From Sipunculus nudus (Eukaryota > Annelida > Sipuncula > Golfingiida > Sipunculidae), in NCBI GenBank assembly GCA_026874595.1, contig CM049308.1, positions 35,210,027-35,274,026 on the forward strand: 64,000 bases of DNA, written 5' to 3'. The translations under genes were made by a program, and so were the position numbers. Under the pieces are notes generated by a model. The model saw only the letters and a program-made list of their open reading frames with translations. It had not been told where the DNA came from and did not search any database. Positions within the stretch are counted from its first letter, which is position 1. Every line of letters starts with the position of its first letter. Of the stretch, positions 36,958-48,769 are shown piece after piece.

Positions 36958-37275
36958 CAGGCCTGTAGCCAAGATAATAACTGGGGGGGGGGGGGGACCG
37001 GGTGGGGTAGCCGCCTAGGCCCCCACTAGGGTCCAGGGGCGGAGCCCTGGTGAGGGTCAAGGGGCCGAAGGCCCCGGAAGCCCCAGGGGTTTAGGAGTTT
37101 ACACAATTGTACAAAATTGTACTTTCCAGAGAGCAAAGCATGATAAACACCCGTATTTGAGTAAATGAAGATAAAATGCAGGGTATAGATAGGACTCCAG
37201 AGGGCAAGGTGAAACTATAAGTGCCCTGTGGTGGGGTTCATCTGAACCCTCTGAACCCCCCTGGCTACGGGCCTG
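36958..37275. mobile_element. MITE with CAGGCCYGTAGCCA ends and 5-bp TSD
   Basis: Terminal inverted repeat CAGGCCTGTAGCCA at the left and TGGCTACGGGCCTG at the right (13 of 14 match). The element is flanked by the direct repeat TACTT at 36953-36957 and 37276-37280. The left end carries a 14-nt G run, and the GGGTCCAGGGGC... interior is G-rich. The element is 318 bp and non-coding. CAG termini with a 5-bp duplication resemble some hAT groups; superfamily assignment is inference. Confidence 0.8.
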
Positions 37276-38176
37276 TACTTGAATACATAAACTTCCCAGC
37301 GAACCATCCCGGCATAATGATCCAGTAACACTGGTCCCCTTTTTCAAACAGACACATTCCAAATGTGTCCGATTACGCGGGCGAATCATGAAAGAAGAAA
37401 CACAGATCAAATACTGGTTGGAAGCTTTAAAAAATTTTGATTTGTGAAGATGCGTGGTACGGCTACCAGCGCCATGTTTGGTTTGTGCCACTCTCGCGCC
37501 TAGTGCAAGTTAAACTCAACTATGGTTACAGGATGAAGCAAACGGTTTTAGAACGAAATTTTTGCAGACACTTTAATATTTTAAGGGAAATGCACTCTAC
37601 TTCATGTATATTTTACGTACCTGGTAGCTTAATATGTCAGTTTAAGGGCAGCAAAAATTTAACAAAAGGAATATCCACATTCAGTTTATATTAGTCCAAA
37701 TAAGATATTTATATCATAAAAAGGCGGAATAACCTAACATTCATGCAATTAATTAAGACGAATCTTCTCAACTTCCGTCTCCTAGCTGCTTCATTTCGCG
37801 TAATGTTTAATAATTTTGCTTTCCATATGTTGTTAAGATTTCTATAACCTCTATTTTTGTCTCTCCACGCATGCCCCTATTTCTGATAATGGGAAACAAA
37901 GTATATTGATTTTCCTCTGTTTGTACGTGTATTTACATTAAATATTTCAACAGCATCAAGGGCTTTTAGCTTTAATCAGAACAGCATACACGTTGGCCTG
38001 AGAGTTTAGTCTGGTCATCCCAGACAGAGTGGCAATTACTGCTGCTTCAGTCTGGTGATGTCTGTAATCCCTAATAGCGGTAATCGTCAGGAAATATTGG
38101 TAAGGTAAGGAGAATTAAACTATAATTAGGCCTCTTCAGATCATCAAAGAGGACATTAAAAGCTTTTGAATTGAAC
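37276..38176. other. Non-coding DNA, nothing recognised
   Basis: Open frames of 85 codons (37437) and part of 130 codons (minus) have no recognisable motif, and the latter runs into the neighbouring MITE. Confidence 0.5.
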
Positions 38177-38313
38177 GTAATTATCACGGATGGCTGGTTA
38201 AATAACATAATTTAATATCAGGTGATATGTCTGCTATGTAGATACTGTAATTATCACGGATGGCTGGTCAAATAACATCATTTAATATCTGGTGATATGT
38301 GGTATGTACATAC
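38177..38313. repeat. Tandem duplication, 2 x 70 bp
   Basis: GTAATTATCACGGATGGCTG starts at 38177 and again at 38247. The copies stay nearly identical (AAATAACATAATTTAATATC versus AAATAACATCATTTAATATC) until about 38313. High identity implies a recent event. Confidence 0.9.
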
Positions 38314-39261
38314 GACAGTTCGCGAAGTAAAAATTTCGCTATCAGAGTTTCGATAGGGTTCTATTTTCTCGATCTAACAAAACAGTAATGAACATACAGA
38401 ATATACTTATAACTTAAATTATTGAATATGCGCACAAAATCCTAACAGTGTGAGGGGGATCAAAGAGAACACTTGACGAGTAGTAATTCTTGCCCATCTT
38501 TGACCAATAATGTATTTGAAAGATCTCTTCTTATTTATATTATCAGTTCTTGATTTACGGGTCAAATAAAATATTAGTTATTATTTATAATATCGGTATA
38601 TTTGCCTTTGGACATTCGACACTACATGCGTGGAAAATATATGTTCACCTGACGTGTGTACAGGGAGCTCCTTATTCACGACGGTCGTATTTTCGCGAAT
38701 ATCGCGAATTTTAAACCCTCTCGAACAAGTTATGTGGGAGCGACATTCGATATATTTCCTGTTATACCAATTAAATTTTCTCATTCCTTCACTGATGAGT
38801 CCCATAGGATGGATAGGCGTGAGAAACAGAATAAAAAACAGTCTGTGTTATGAATAAGTTTACGTATCGTCTAAATAGCATGAAAAAATCGTTTTTTTTT
38901 TTAAAGAAATATTGTGAACCACAAGATCACAGTTGCTTCTGATAATAAAGATGTGTTATTAACAATTGAGTTCATCATTCAGAAAAATTAACGTTTTACT
39001 GGACGGGTCAACACCAGATCGGGTGTTAACAAATCTACATGTATGTCCAAAGAGAACCGCCAGGTTCTTCGATTTCTGATTGACTTAAAAAATGGACTGA
39101 AGACCTGTGGACTGTGACCTTCAGTAGCAGGTGTTAAGACTTTGAGCACTGCTTATATTGATAAGCCGGGCCCTGTTTATTGATCCTTAATTAGTGAAGC
39201 TGGGTAGCCTCATTACTATTAGACCTGATTATTAATCCTTAATTACTATTAGGATTATAAA
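38314..39261. other. Non-coding DNA, nothing recognised
   Basis: Short mutually overlapping frames near 38581-38857 (65-75 codons, both strands) have no recognisable domain. Confidence 0.5.
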
Positions 39262-40143
39262 GCTGCGTTTAAACCGCGCGCGGTATGCGGTATGCGAACA
39301 AGATTTTTTCCCTCTAATTATTTTATCATAAACCGTTTACCGGGCCCTCGGTTTACAGAATGCGGTATCAGACACACGGTAAAAATACTCAGAGGAGAAT
39401 AGGATCCACAAACCGCGCCCTATAACGTGCCCGTGGGCTCTGGTTTTACCATATGTAGGACCTACGGTGGTAGACTGGTACCCTGCTCTATTATGGCCCT
39501 CTGCCAAGCATAGAGACAGGCGTACAACGCCATCTTAAGTACTCCCAGTTGCAACTCCTGACTTACCTGTAGACTGGTTCCAACCGCAGTATGCAGGCTC
39601 ATACCGGTTGTCATGGACGTTCATGCGATCCTGGTTGATTATCCATGAAAATTTCTTATAAAATAACGTTCTTTAGTTATTTCTATTATTTAAATATTGA
39701 AAATGAATTGTTTCACAAAAATTGAATGATAGATGTATAGATGATACGATATACTAAATCTTTGATATTCCACTGTACGTAGCAGTGATTTATTAATAAT
39801 ATCTATTAATCTAATCATTTATGTCACACTTAATGTACAGCCACCTTTTTGCTAAATCTCTGAGCAAACAAAATGCTTATTTTTATCATATATAATACAT
39901 ACTGGAGTTTGAACCAGTCTGCCGGGAGTACAAAAGATGGCGTTGTACGCCCGTCTCTATGATTGGCCTAGAGCAGCGGTGCCATAATAGAGCGGGGTAC
40001 CAGTCTACTACGGTGGTAGCATGATCTGGCCAGTTATGGCAGCTTTTTACCGACCGCCAAGTAAATGTCCTACGCGATTTTATATCGCATTAAGCATACC
40101 GCCTTCTGTTGCAGCTGTCTGCAATACCGCACGCAGTTTAAGC
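39262..40143. mobile_element. TIR element interrupted by a later insertion
   Basis: Left end GCTGCGTTTAAACCGCGCGC followed by GGTATGCGGTATGCG. The right end, reverse-complemented, reads GAGCTTAAACTGCGTGCGGTATTGCAG. These form an imperfect inverted repeat sharing TTAAAC.GCG.GCGGTAT. Without the inserted 39471-40007 segment and one target copy the element would be about 340 bp. It has no coding capacity, and its own target-site duplication is not evident. Confidence 0.6.
39471..40007. mobile_element. Mutator-like MITE with ~115-bp TIRs and 9-bp TSD
   Basis: Left arm (39471-39594) and right arm (39895-40007) are long inverted repeats. Both start TAGACTGGTACCC.GCTCTATT when read inward, then share CATAGAGAC, GGCGTACAACGCCATCTT, GTACTCCC and AGACTGGTTC. 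The left arm has an extra ~20 bp. CTACGGTGG flanks both sides (39462-39470 and 40008-40016). Long TIRs with a 9-bp duplication are diagnostic of Mutator-like (MULE) transposition. The ~300-bp interior is AT-rich and non-coding, so mobility would have depended on a transposase in trans. Confidence 0.85.
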
Positions 40144-42619
40144 TCCACCCCATTGGCATTAAATTAACTTTTTTACATGATAAATGGTTAAGAGTAATTC
40201 AAGCATGAGAGATCTAATTCAGATAAGAATATGGATTCATGTTATACAACTGTCAGTTTCATTTATATTTCATTTGAATAACATGGACAAAATTACTCTT
40301 CTAAAACAGTTTTAGGCCATTTTGTCAAAATAGTCTTTCAGTCAACTTCACCCTAATTAGAGGAATATTTCACGAAAATCATCAGAAAGAAAGCTTTCAA
40401 ATTTTGCTAAGATTTAAGACTTTTGTTGATATTTATCTTTTTTTTATAGAGCAGTTACAGGCAATCAATTTTTATTAAGTATAATTAGTCATTTTGTCAA
40501 AATTAAATCAAAGAAGAAAGGTAGAAGATATAAAAAAAAGATTGGAGTTATCTGTATGCATTTTAAGATAACATTATTTTTTAATGCATACTTATTCTCC
40601 AGAGGCAAGAAATATCACGTTCTGTGTCGAAAGAAAATTTTGCTTTATATTTTAAATTCTGCAGACCATTAAGAATTTACATAAAGCTGATCACATCGAG
40701 GATTTTATAGGGATTGGAAATATATAGAGTTGGTTTGGGTTTTAAGTGTATGTATATAAATGTTTTAAAGTTTAATTAAACCAAGGTAGACTGATGATTT
40801 TTTAAACCATAATGAAATGTGACTTTTATTCAATTATATGCGTGCCCAGTATCGTTTCACCAGTTGCCTGCGTTATTTGGATTGTCAACAAAGATGATGA
40901 AGGAAAATGTATAAAACTAGCCCTAAAATGTTCACGTCCTCACTTCAAACGACGTCCTCGGTAATCAATGTAAAAAGGTCACTGTACATCACTCAGTGAA
41001 TGGTAAGCCTATATTGACAGGAAAAGCAAGCTTGCAGAGTAACATGCTGGAAATGTCTTGTATTCATAAGCTCATTAGTTGCTAGAGTTGTAAACTTTAG
41101 TTACTATGTTGGTCCTTATTATATTAAAGTCCCTTTTATATCTACCGTCGCACAGTAATGCAATATGGTCTCAATGCAGATATCTTTAAGCCATTACCGG
41201 TTGATCACGTGTGGGTATGTACAGGGTATTTATATTTATTATGAATATTATGAATGAATCGTGAATGAAAAATATGACAAATTATATATATAATTATTGT
41301 AGAAATATAAAAGTGAATGCACACTCACACCAAAGCTAATTATATAGTGCATAGCCTTGACAAGAGTGTTCGCTAAAATTTAATTATTTACTCATGCACA
41401 CAAGAGGCTTTTCAGTGTGCGACTGGAATACAGCTTTGAATTTTAGAACTGCACAAATCACGATTTACTATTGCATATAATTTCCATTAACAGCTGCAAG
41501 ATAGGGGTCAACTGTACATTCAGATATACCTTGGAGACTAGTTGACCCTCGAATGAGCGATCACCATGGTTTCCAGGGACGTCTTTCATACCGATAAAAA
41601 AGGCTCCCGGAATAATGGCCGCCGTCATAGTAGTGGTTTACTATCAAATATAGGGCTTTAATCCAGGGACCCTGGAGTTCGTGAAATTTGTTTTATGAAT
41701 AGCCTATTGTGGATACAGGCATGCTTGGTGTAGAGGAGTATAGACCTGGTTACACTATGGACCACAGTGTACAGTCCGTGCCATCAAGGGGCGGCCGTCA
41801 GATTTTGGAGATATTTATGTAGTTAGTTAACATTGAAAATGGCCTTGCAGTGCATGAATCAGACACTCAGAACATTATTTTGTAGATAATCATCTCCGTA
41901 ATAAATATTATCCTTCTATAGTTTGTGGATTTGGGCGTGGTTGTATAAAATCGTTATTGCGCTCTAAAATCATCCGATCACGTACAATTTCCCTCGCTCT
42001 TATCGAAGCCTCTCTGGTTAATCTTCCCAATTATTTCCCAAGGCCACTATCGGTTGCCACCACTTCCCTAAAAGATTAAAAACGGGTCGTTGAAAGCCGG
42101 GCGATGAAAGACAAGAGTGGAAAGAACAGTCAACTTATATCTTAGAAAGCAGCCTGTTCTTTCACGACATGTCATCTGAAGTGACGATGTCGAAAACACT
42201 GTGACAGACGCGTTCTTTGAAAGCTGATTACAGTTTGTATCATACATATTATAAAATACAGTGTCAGTCAGCCTAAAGACGTCATCCATTGCCGGAACTT
42301 CATGTAAAGGCTTCCAGGAGGTGGAAATAAAGACTTGAAATTTCGAAGGAAAATACTCGAATTTTATATTTTCACTCTCGGAATGCTCATATTGTCCTCA
42401 GGGTGTCATATGTTGAACATAAATATGAGCATTCAATAAGTATCAGCAAGAACCGTTGACATCAATAAGTGGAACGGACTCTAACTTCACAGATAATTTG
42501 AATGCTTCCTTCGCATGCTTTGTTGGTTTGAGAAAGGCAATGATACCCTTACAAGGTGTCTTCAACCCCCCCCCCCCCAGCCTCTGATAATATGTCTAGA
42601 TACAAAATCAACTTAATAT
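40144..42619. other. Non-coding DNA, nothing recognised
   Basis: About 2.5 kb with no paired termini, RNA gene or coding signal. A C run sits near 42567. Confidence 0.5.
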
Positions 42620-43200
42620 TTTGTTAACGTCGGAATGACATCGGTAAGTGAAGAGAGGTAGGAACATGATAACACTTTTGGAATCGGGTTGACACGGAAT
42701 CACATCGATGAAACATAGGTACATCCTACCGACATCGGATAACCTTGGCAGTACATGAAATCCCGATGTTCCCCTGATATGAACGCAATTTTACATAGAC
42801 GTGTTCTGGTGTTACCCCGATGTCATCAATCTCAAGATGTTTCCAGATGTGTCCCCCAATGTTGCCAAGATGATTGCATCACTTGTTAAATCAAGGAGTC
42901 ATAAGAGGTGACTGAGGGCATTTCAATTCACATTTGGCCACATAGTATAGAAGTTGACATCGGAACGACTTCGAGGTGACATCGGAACGACTTCGGGGTG
43001 ACATCGGGAAGACATCCGGGTGACATCGTCGATGTGTGAGACAGGCTTATAGGGCCTATTCACACATCACCAAGGTTAAGCATATGCCAATGTGCTAACC
43101 CGATGTCTTCAATATGACACCTCGATGAGTGTTTCCCGATATTAATCAGATGTTAAGCCGATGGGATGACACCGGTGATGTGCGAGCCCTGTCTCAGTGT
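42620..43200. repeat. CATCGG/CCGATG motif array with a terminal palindromic MITE
   Basis: GACATCGG-type words cluster at 42637-42745 and 42957-43030, and their complement (CCGATGT) at 42760-42880 and 43095-43165. Two near-perfect 22-bp tandem units (GACATCGGAACGACTTCG) lie at 42957 and 42979. From 43036 to 43199 an inverted repeat is visible: GAGACAGGCT...CACATCACC on the left, and GGTGATGTGCGAGCCCTGTCTC on the right. This looks like a MITE family with subterminal motif arrays, either one large copy or two abutting copies. Confidence 0.55.
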
Positions 43201-43510
43201 CCAAGACTCTCCACCGTCATTTACTGGAATTAATGGAAAATTAAAGTGTAAAATTCTGAAGGAGATGACACTTTCTGACGCCTGGATTTGCACAGGTGAC
43301 ATCGAATTTGATCACCTGGTGCTGGATTGTTCTGACAAGGAGACCTAATTTGTCATGCAACAATCGAACTTGATTCATCTAGCACACACCAATGTTGATC
43401 ATGATCTTGTAAATATTCCGGATCTGTTGATCCAGAATGTTGGCGGAGGAGGTACGAATGCGGTCACTGTGCGCTTCCTAATTAAAGCTGCCCATTCGCC
43501 TATATTTTGA
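43200..43510 (+). pseudogene. Interrupted open frame, unknown protein
   Basis: One plus-strand frame is open from about 43166 to a TAA at 43346-43348. It continues in the same frame to TGA at 43508, so a single stop separates about 60 and 53 codons. The downstream part has an ATG at 43355 and encodes a 51-residue peptide with a NVGGGGTN segment. The composition looks protein-like (varied, not low-complexity), but I recognise no family. It adjoins the CATCGG element, so it may be element-derived. It could also be chance. Confidence 0.2.
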
Positions 43511-46500
43511 AAAAGAATTTCTGGCTTCCTCTGTGAATATATTAATGATCTAAGGGAAATTCTGGCCTCCGTGAAAGATGTATGAACTTGTTTATCAACA
43601 CCGTGTTTGTAAACACAGCTTTGTTGACGAACGGGAAAAATATGTAACCTAAGGTGGTAGGATGCATATATGCGCAGGTAGAAAGGTCACTTGTTGCAAA
43701 ACGTCCTTTGCAAAGCTCTGGCTTATCTGGCTCCATTTTGGCGGGCTCCAACATAATATAAACACGTTGATGTAAATAAAAAAACAATCAAACTGTGTGT
43801 GGTAATATCTACTTTTTCCGGCCAATTTTTTATATTTTAGTTTATATAGGTCAGATAGGTGACTGGGTCACTTTAAATTTTGGATTGAATCATTGCACAC
43901 ATCAGTACAAGGTGAACACAGGACTACCAATACAAACACGGTCAAGCTAAGTCCGATATGTTTGTTAGTTCTCCAGATACGAAGGCGGAATGTACATGTG
44001 TCCTTTTATTAGCCAGACAATGCCGGCTCCCTGGTCCAGAATCTGGGGTTTGTTGATGTAATCGCTCACCTTGTTTCACTCGTGTTTTCTTGTTCTGGTC
44101 CGTCCTTTTGAATATACAGGACGCTATAAAACACGAATACCTGCGTCATACCTGTGTTGATTATGTGTTTTCGTCTATGCGTTTTTTTTCATCGTTGGTT
44201 TATTGGTTACTAGGTCGGTTTACCATTATATATTGTTCAAATGATTAATAACCGCTCTGAGCCATCCACTATTTTAAGAGGCCATGGCTCTGGCCAGCAG
44301 AAACATTTGACGCAACCATATAATCAGTTAACCGTGACATATATTCACCCATTAATGCATTGTTATATATCCTGTTTTGTAGACACTTGGCGGTGGTATA
44401 TGTGTAGTCTCGGACTAGTTTTCCATTTATATTCTGAGTGACGGGGCTAGGTTAAAATAAATGTGCATATTTTTAAATTCATATATGAATTCTATTACCG
44501 GTAAATTTAATGACATCCAGCATCATGATAATGCATTGTCAATTTGAGTTGATGAAACCAGCTTATATAAATTCCTTTAAATTCGAGTAATCAACGTCGG
44601 CTTTAATTTTTAATGTCTCAAATTAGATTGTATACGTCTTTCTCTTGACATTTGCCAACTGCGTCTTAATGTTTCCTTAGGAACGTCGATTATCAGTATT
44701 GTGTCGAAACAGACAAGAAGAGCCAGAGAATAATTATTGAGACAAAAAGTAGACTGATGCATATGTACACAAAACAAAGAACAATGTCAACTATAAAATT
44801 TTGTAATCAATCTTAAGAGGGTTATAAATTAGATTAACAGATCACAGCCCACTAAATTACTCAATCCAACATGTTGTAGCTGACATATTTTTTTCATCAT
44901 TCTTGTCCCAGCTTAAATTTTCCTTTGGTTTTTGGCAGGTTACTTGGTTTGTCCGTAAAAAATTTAAGTAAAACGATATGGACAAATTGTTTTTATATTT
45001 TGTGGATGGTTCAGGTAATACTCAAGGAAAAAAAATAATTTTGGAGGTAATCCGGATCTCTTTAATATTCTCTAAGCTCAAATGATTTTTACCACTATGG
45101 GAAAGGACAATTTCTTTATCCCGAGCCAAGCCATTTATTGGTATATGAGGCCACACTTATTATGCCGCTTATATGTGTCAGTGAATCGTAGAACTGTAGA
45201 GCAGAGGAAAGTTTCTGGCGGTGGTATCCGTGTAAGCTTTGACTACAGTTCTAGAAGAAACTAAGTCTCAGTAACATGTTTGTACTCCCACGAAACTCAT
45301 CTAAGCCCTTTAATCTCTCAACCTTTCAATTTTGCCTTCCAGGTGTACTGGTTAATACTTTATCACTTTTATTTGGTCGAGGGCGAAGGTGGCTCGGGGT
45401 AAGGTCACTGACTATTACGTGTTCTTACAATTACTATGAAGTGAGGGTGGGTTGTGTAGGATTTTGGGGTTAGGGTTAATTTGAAGGTCACGTGTTGGCG
45501 GGAGTGGGCAGGAGATGATACGATTACAGTTACTTCTTTGTGGTGGCTGCCCAGGATTCCAGCCAACAATGCACGACGTCTGTATAAGCACAGTTGAAAA
45601 TAAAAATAGGCAAATCTGTCTCATGAACTATTACAATTTGCTCGATTTTTCTTAACAAAATGATTAGAAAACTGTGAACTTGTATATATCTTTATATTTT
45701 AACATTAAATGAAATCATTACTTCAGTAATCTGTTTATCCATTTGCGTACTGATTTCACGAGATAAAGAGAGTTATTTGATGCAGACATTAATAAAATAG
45801 ATGAATAAATATTACACTGTAATCAGTTCAATTTTCGATGCCGGAGTTAAGCGGAAATTGGATATGTTAGTCCAAACGAATAACATATGCTTGAACTACA
45901 CAAATATCACATTTATAACATTTTCACCCTGATAGACTTCCAAAGACCGAATTTTTTTAAGGTGAAGGAACCGCCTTCATTTTTTTCTAAAGCTTGTTAA
46001 ATACATTTGCAGATTTACATTTCGGTTTCAGACTGATATGGGCTTACACGCGAAAATCACAAGCCGACACCGAGGAAACACCGAAAGGCGCACTCGTTTG
46101 CGAATGTTGGACATGGTTTCCACTTTAAGCCTGCAAAGCGCTCACCACCGTGAAAAATATCACCGCCTCGGCTATAAGACACGAACTGACGATTTTCCGG
46201 CTATGAGGCCTGTGCTATATCCATAGACGTCAGAAGCAGGTAAAACCAGACTTCAGACCATATCCGGAGCCCTCTGAACTCCTACGTTGTACGTGTTCGA
46301 ATTTATGGCTATGCATTCAAGCGGTATCCTTCCTATGTAGTTCCAGCTTTCATAAAATTTACTTGATTTTGTGATTTCTTTCATCTGTAAATCATTTACA
46401 GGAAGTAATTGAGCATCAGCGAGCCCTTACTCCGTCGAGGACCCAGGGGGCACGCCCTCATCTCCACGAGCCAGTCACGTCAAGAAAAAGATACGATACA

Positions 46501-46863
46501 TCAGCTTACCAACTAACAAGAGACCGGGGAAAAGAGAGCGTTAGATACAATAGTACATAACCCTTTGATAAATACGTGCGCGAGGGTGGGCAGTTCGAGC
46601 GGTCGGCACAATTATTTTATGACCTATTTGGGTCTCTCGGAGAAAGCAGGCGCACGGCCAGGTGTATGGGGTTCTATTGAGACTGAAATCCAAATTTAAA
46701 ATCCTGCCAAGAATCAGTCTTTGCCAATAATTGAAATAAGCAATCATTGTAATGGAATGGTTTATTAACCACTAACATTTTAAATCCTGCCAAGATTAGC
46801 CTAAATCTTTAATAGCCTTGAAAAACATTAAATTTTCTAGAATAAAAGAAACTGGATATTGTT
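43511..46863. other. Non-coding DNA, nothing recognised
   Basis: About 3.3 kb. A partial direct repeat, TTTAAAATCCTGCCAAGA near 46695 and TTTTAAATCCTGCCAAGA near 46778, is the only structure noted. Confidence 0.5.
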
Positions 46864-46985
46864 CAGGGGCGGATGCAGGATTTTGGAAATGGGAGGGTCA
46901 AACCAAGGAAGACTAATAAGCTAATAAAAAAAAAATTCTCTGATCCAAAAAGACTGGTTTAAACCCTGCAGACTTCAGTTGCATA
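46864..46985 (+). mobile_element. CAGGGGCGGATCC-family MITE, 5' part only
   Basis: CAGGGGCGGATGCAGGATTT at 46864 is followed by family features seen at 51788 and 60358: a GGGTCAAACCAAGGAAGACTA-like block, a poly-A patch and GACTGGTTTAAACCC. The right terminus is absent, so this is a truncated copy. Confidence 0.65.
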
Positions 46986-47677
46986 AAGCAAGCAGGCAGA
47001 ATGAAGTGATCCTCACAAGACAAGTTGGTTGAAGCTCTCTTTACATCCTCTAACATATGCAATATCCGGTTTTTATTCTGTATTTTAAATGTAGGTATTC
47101 TGAATTTTCAACAACAACAAAAATTATGACTTATTTTTGGATTGTCAAACATATCATCTTTATTGGAAGAATTTTTTTTTGTATGTGGTAAGATTTGTGG
47201 TATCAAACGATTCAAATATTAACTGTGAGGATTATTGGCCTGAACAACTTCATATACAAACGCTTGTTTAATGACGTACAGTGTGTCTTTACTTCCATCT
47301 GTACAAGTTTAATATTAATGTTGGTTTGATTATGGTCTAATTTAAAGATGAAATAAAACTATTCCACAAGGTCCCCATGTAGCGCTCTACCAAAACTCTC
47401 ATGAACATTGTTTGAAAAAAATTTAATTCCTCATTATCTTGAGTTGTAGATTATTAGTGAATTACTCCGTTAACCGCGAACTTTCAACTCAAAACCGACC
47501 CAGACTTGGAACCAGCGCTTTCACAGAGGTGATGTCTTGCAGTGACGGATGAAAAGTGACCCGTCACCTGGTAAGAGCGGTTTAATCCGATCAAAACTTA
47601 CCCCAATTGAAAGCTGTCCCTGAAAGTTGCCTTCACAAAAACAACACGGGTGGCCCGGGCCGGGTTCATTTTGATAG

Positions 47678-47868
47678 CAGAAGCGAATCAAGAGGAGGGG
47701 GTCAAGGGGGTCCGGACTCCTCCCCCCTTTTTTTAGCTACCGCTACCTAGTTTTAAGAGATTAATGTCCATTTTGGTTGCATGGACCGCCTGTCGCCTTT
47801 TTATAGGGTTTGGCATTAGTTCTCCTGGGTTGGACAGCCCCTTTTCCTAAATCCTGGATCCGTCCATG
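47678..47868 (-). mobile_element. CAGGGGCGGATCC-family MITE, ~190 bp
   Basis: Left end CAGAAGCGAATCAAGAGG; right end AAATCCTGGATCCGTCCATG, the complement of the canonical end with two changes. Internal order (TCCGGACTCCTCCCCC, T-run, AGCTACCGCTACCTAGTTTTAAGAG) parallels the inverse of the copy at 51788. Flanks GATAG and GAAAT do not match, so the target duplication has decayed or the end is misplaced. Confidence 0.65.
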
Positions 47869-48769
47869 GAAATTACAAGCTTGCCCTGGGTAACTTGCAC
47901 AGTTTGAAAGGGACCACCATTGTCCCAATATAACCCCGACTTTCCGACGGTCCCAGTTGTGGTTAATCCTTCAAAAGGTTTTTGTTAAATCCATACTTTG
48001 CAAACACAGACGCATTTCTTGAGATATTGTCACATGACCGCTTCCACGGATTTATGGTAATTCTTAGTTGGGGGAAAAGAGAACGTGGCGGAAATGAACG
48101 ATGTCTTTCTTTATTGGCGAGCTGTTGATTATTACGTTTCAGTCTGTACTGAAAAATGAATAAACAAAATCTGCAACTATAGGTCGTGAAGCGAAGCCTT
48201 TCTTTAAGTCGCTGTAAATGATTCTTAATTCTGAAGGAAGAGACTTCTTTGGAGACGTATGCAGTATGATGAGAGTTGCAGACTCTCGACATTATCACAC
48301 CTCATATCTGCCCAGAAAGTGTAAGAGGGCGTTGGGCAGATTAAAAGAAACCTCAGTAAAAAAAAGAACGCTGCCTTCTTGCTCCCTGTCAAAGTTATTA
48401 CTGGGCACTCAAACCTCTAATCAAGGTAATAACAGCGAGCATGATCTGGGCCAGCCACGCCATCGGGTCCAGGTGCCCTTCACTGCCTCTTAACGTAATT
48501 AAGCTTATTATCCAATCAGCCTAGGACCAGGGTGTATGACATTTCTGCTTGCTCCTGGTGTGATCTCCCAAGTTTTGTTTTGTTAATCAGCGGCTTCCGG
48601 CATCCCAACTCCTTTGTTAGACCGATCCTAAAGGACATGAACATGATCAGACAGGTCTACAAAAGCAGGCTTCAGGTGAAGTGGTTATGCTGAGGTTCAC
48701 AAACAGTAGCCTGGAATACACGACCCGCCATCAGTAGGCATTTATATTGGACTGGTAAGCTAAACTGGA
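47869..48769. other. Non-coding DNA, nothing recognised
   Basis: Overlapping frames on both strands (111 codons minus at 47963-48298, 91 codons plus at 48218-48493) have no recognisable motif. Confidence 0.5.

Noticed and set aside
37099-37491. 130-codon minus-strand frame
   Set aside because: About half lies within a MITE (36958-37275) and no known domain is visible.
45463-45477. GGGGTTAGGGTTAA resembling telomeric repeat
   Set aside because: Fewer than two full units and no array; compatible with chance.
46690-46800. Direct repeat of TTTAAAATCCTGCCAAGA-type sequence about 83 bp apart
   Set aside because: Similarity is confined to about 18-20 bp; too short to call a duplicated unit without a computed alignment.
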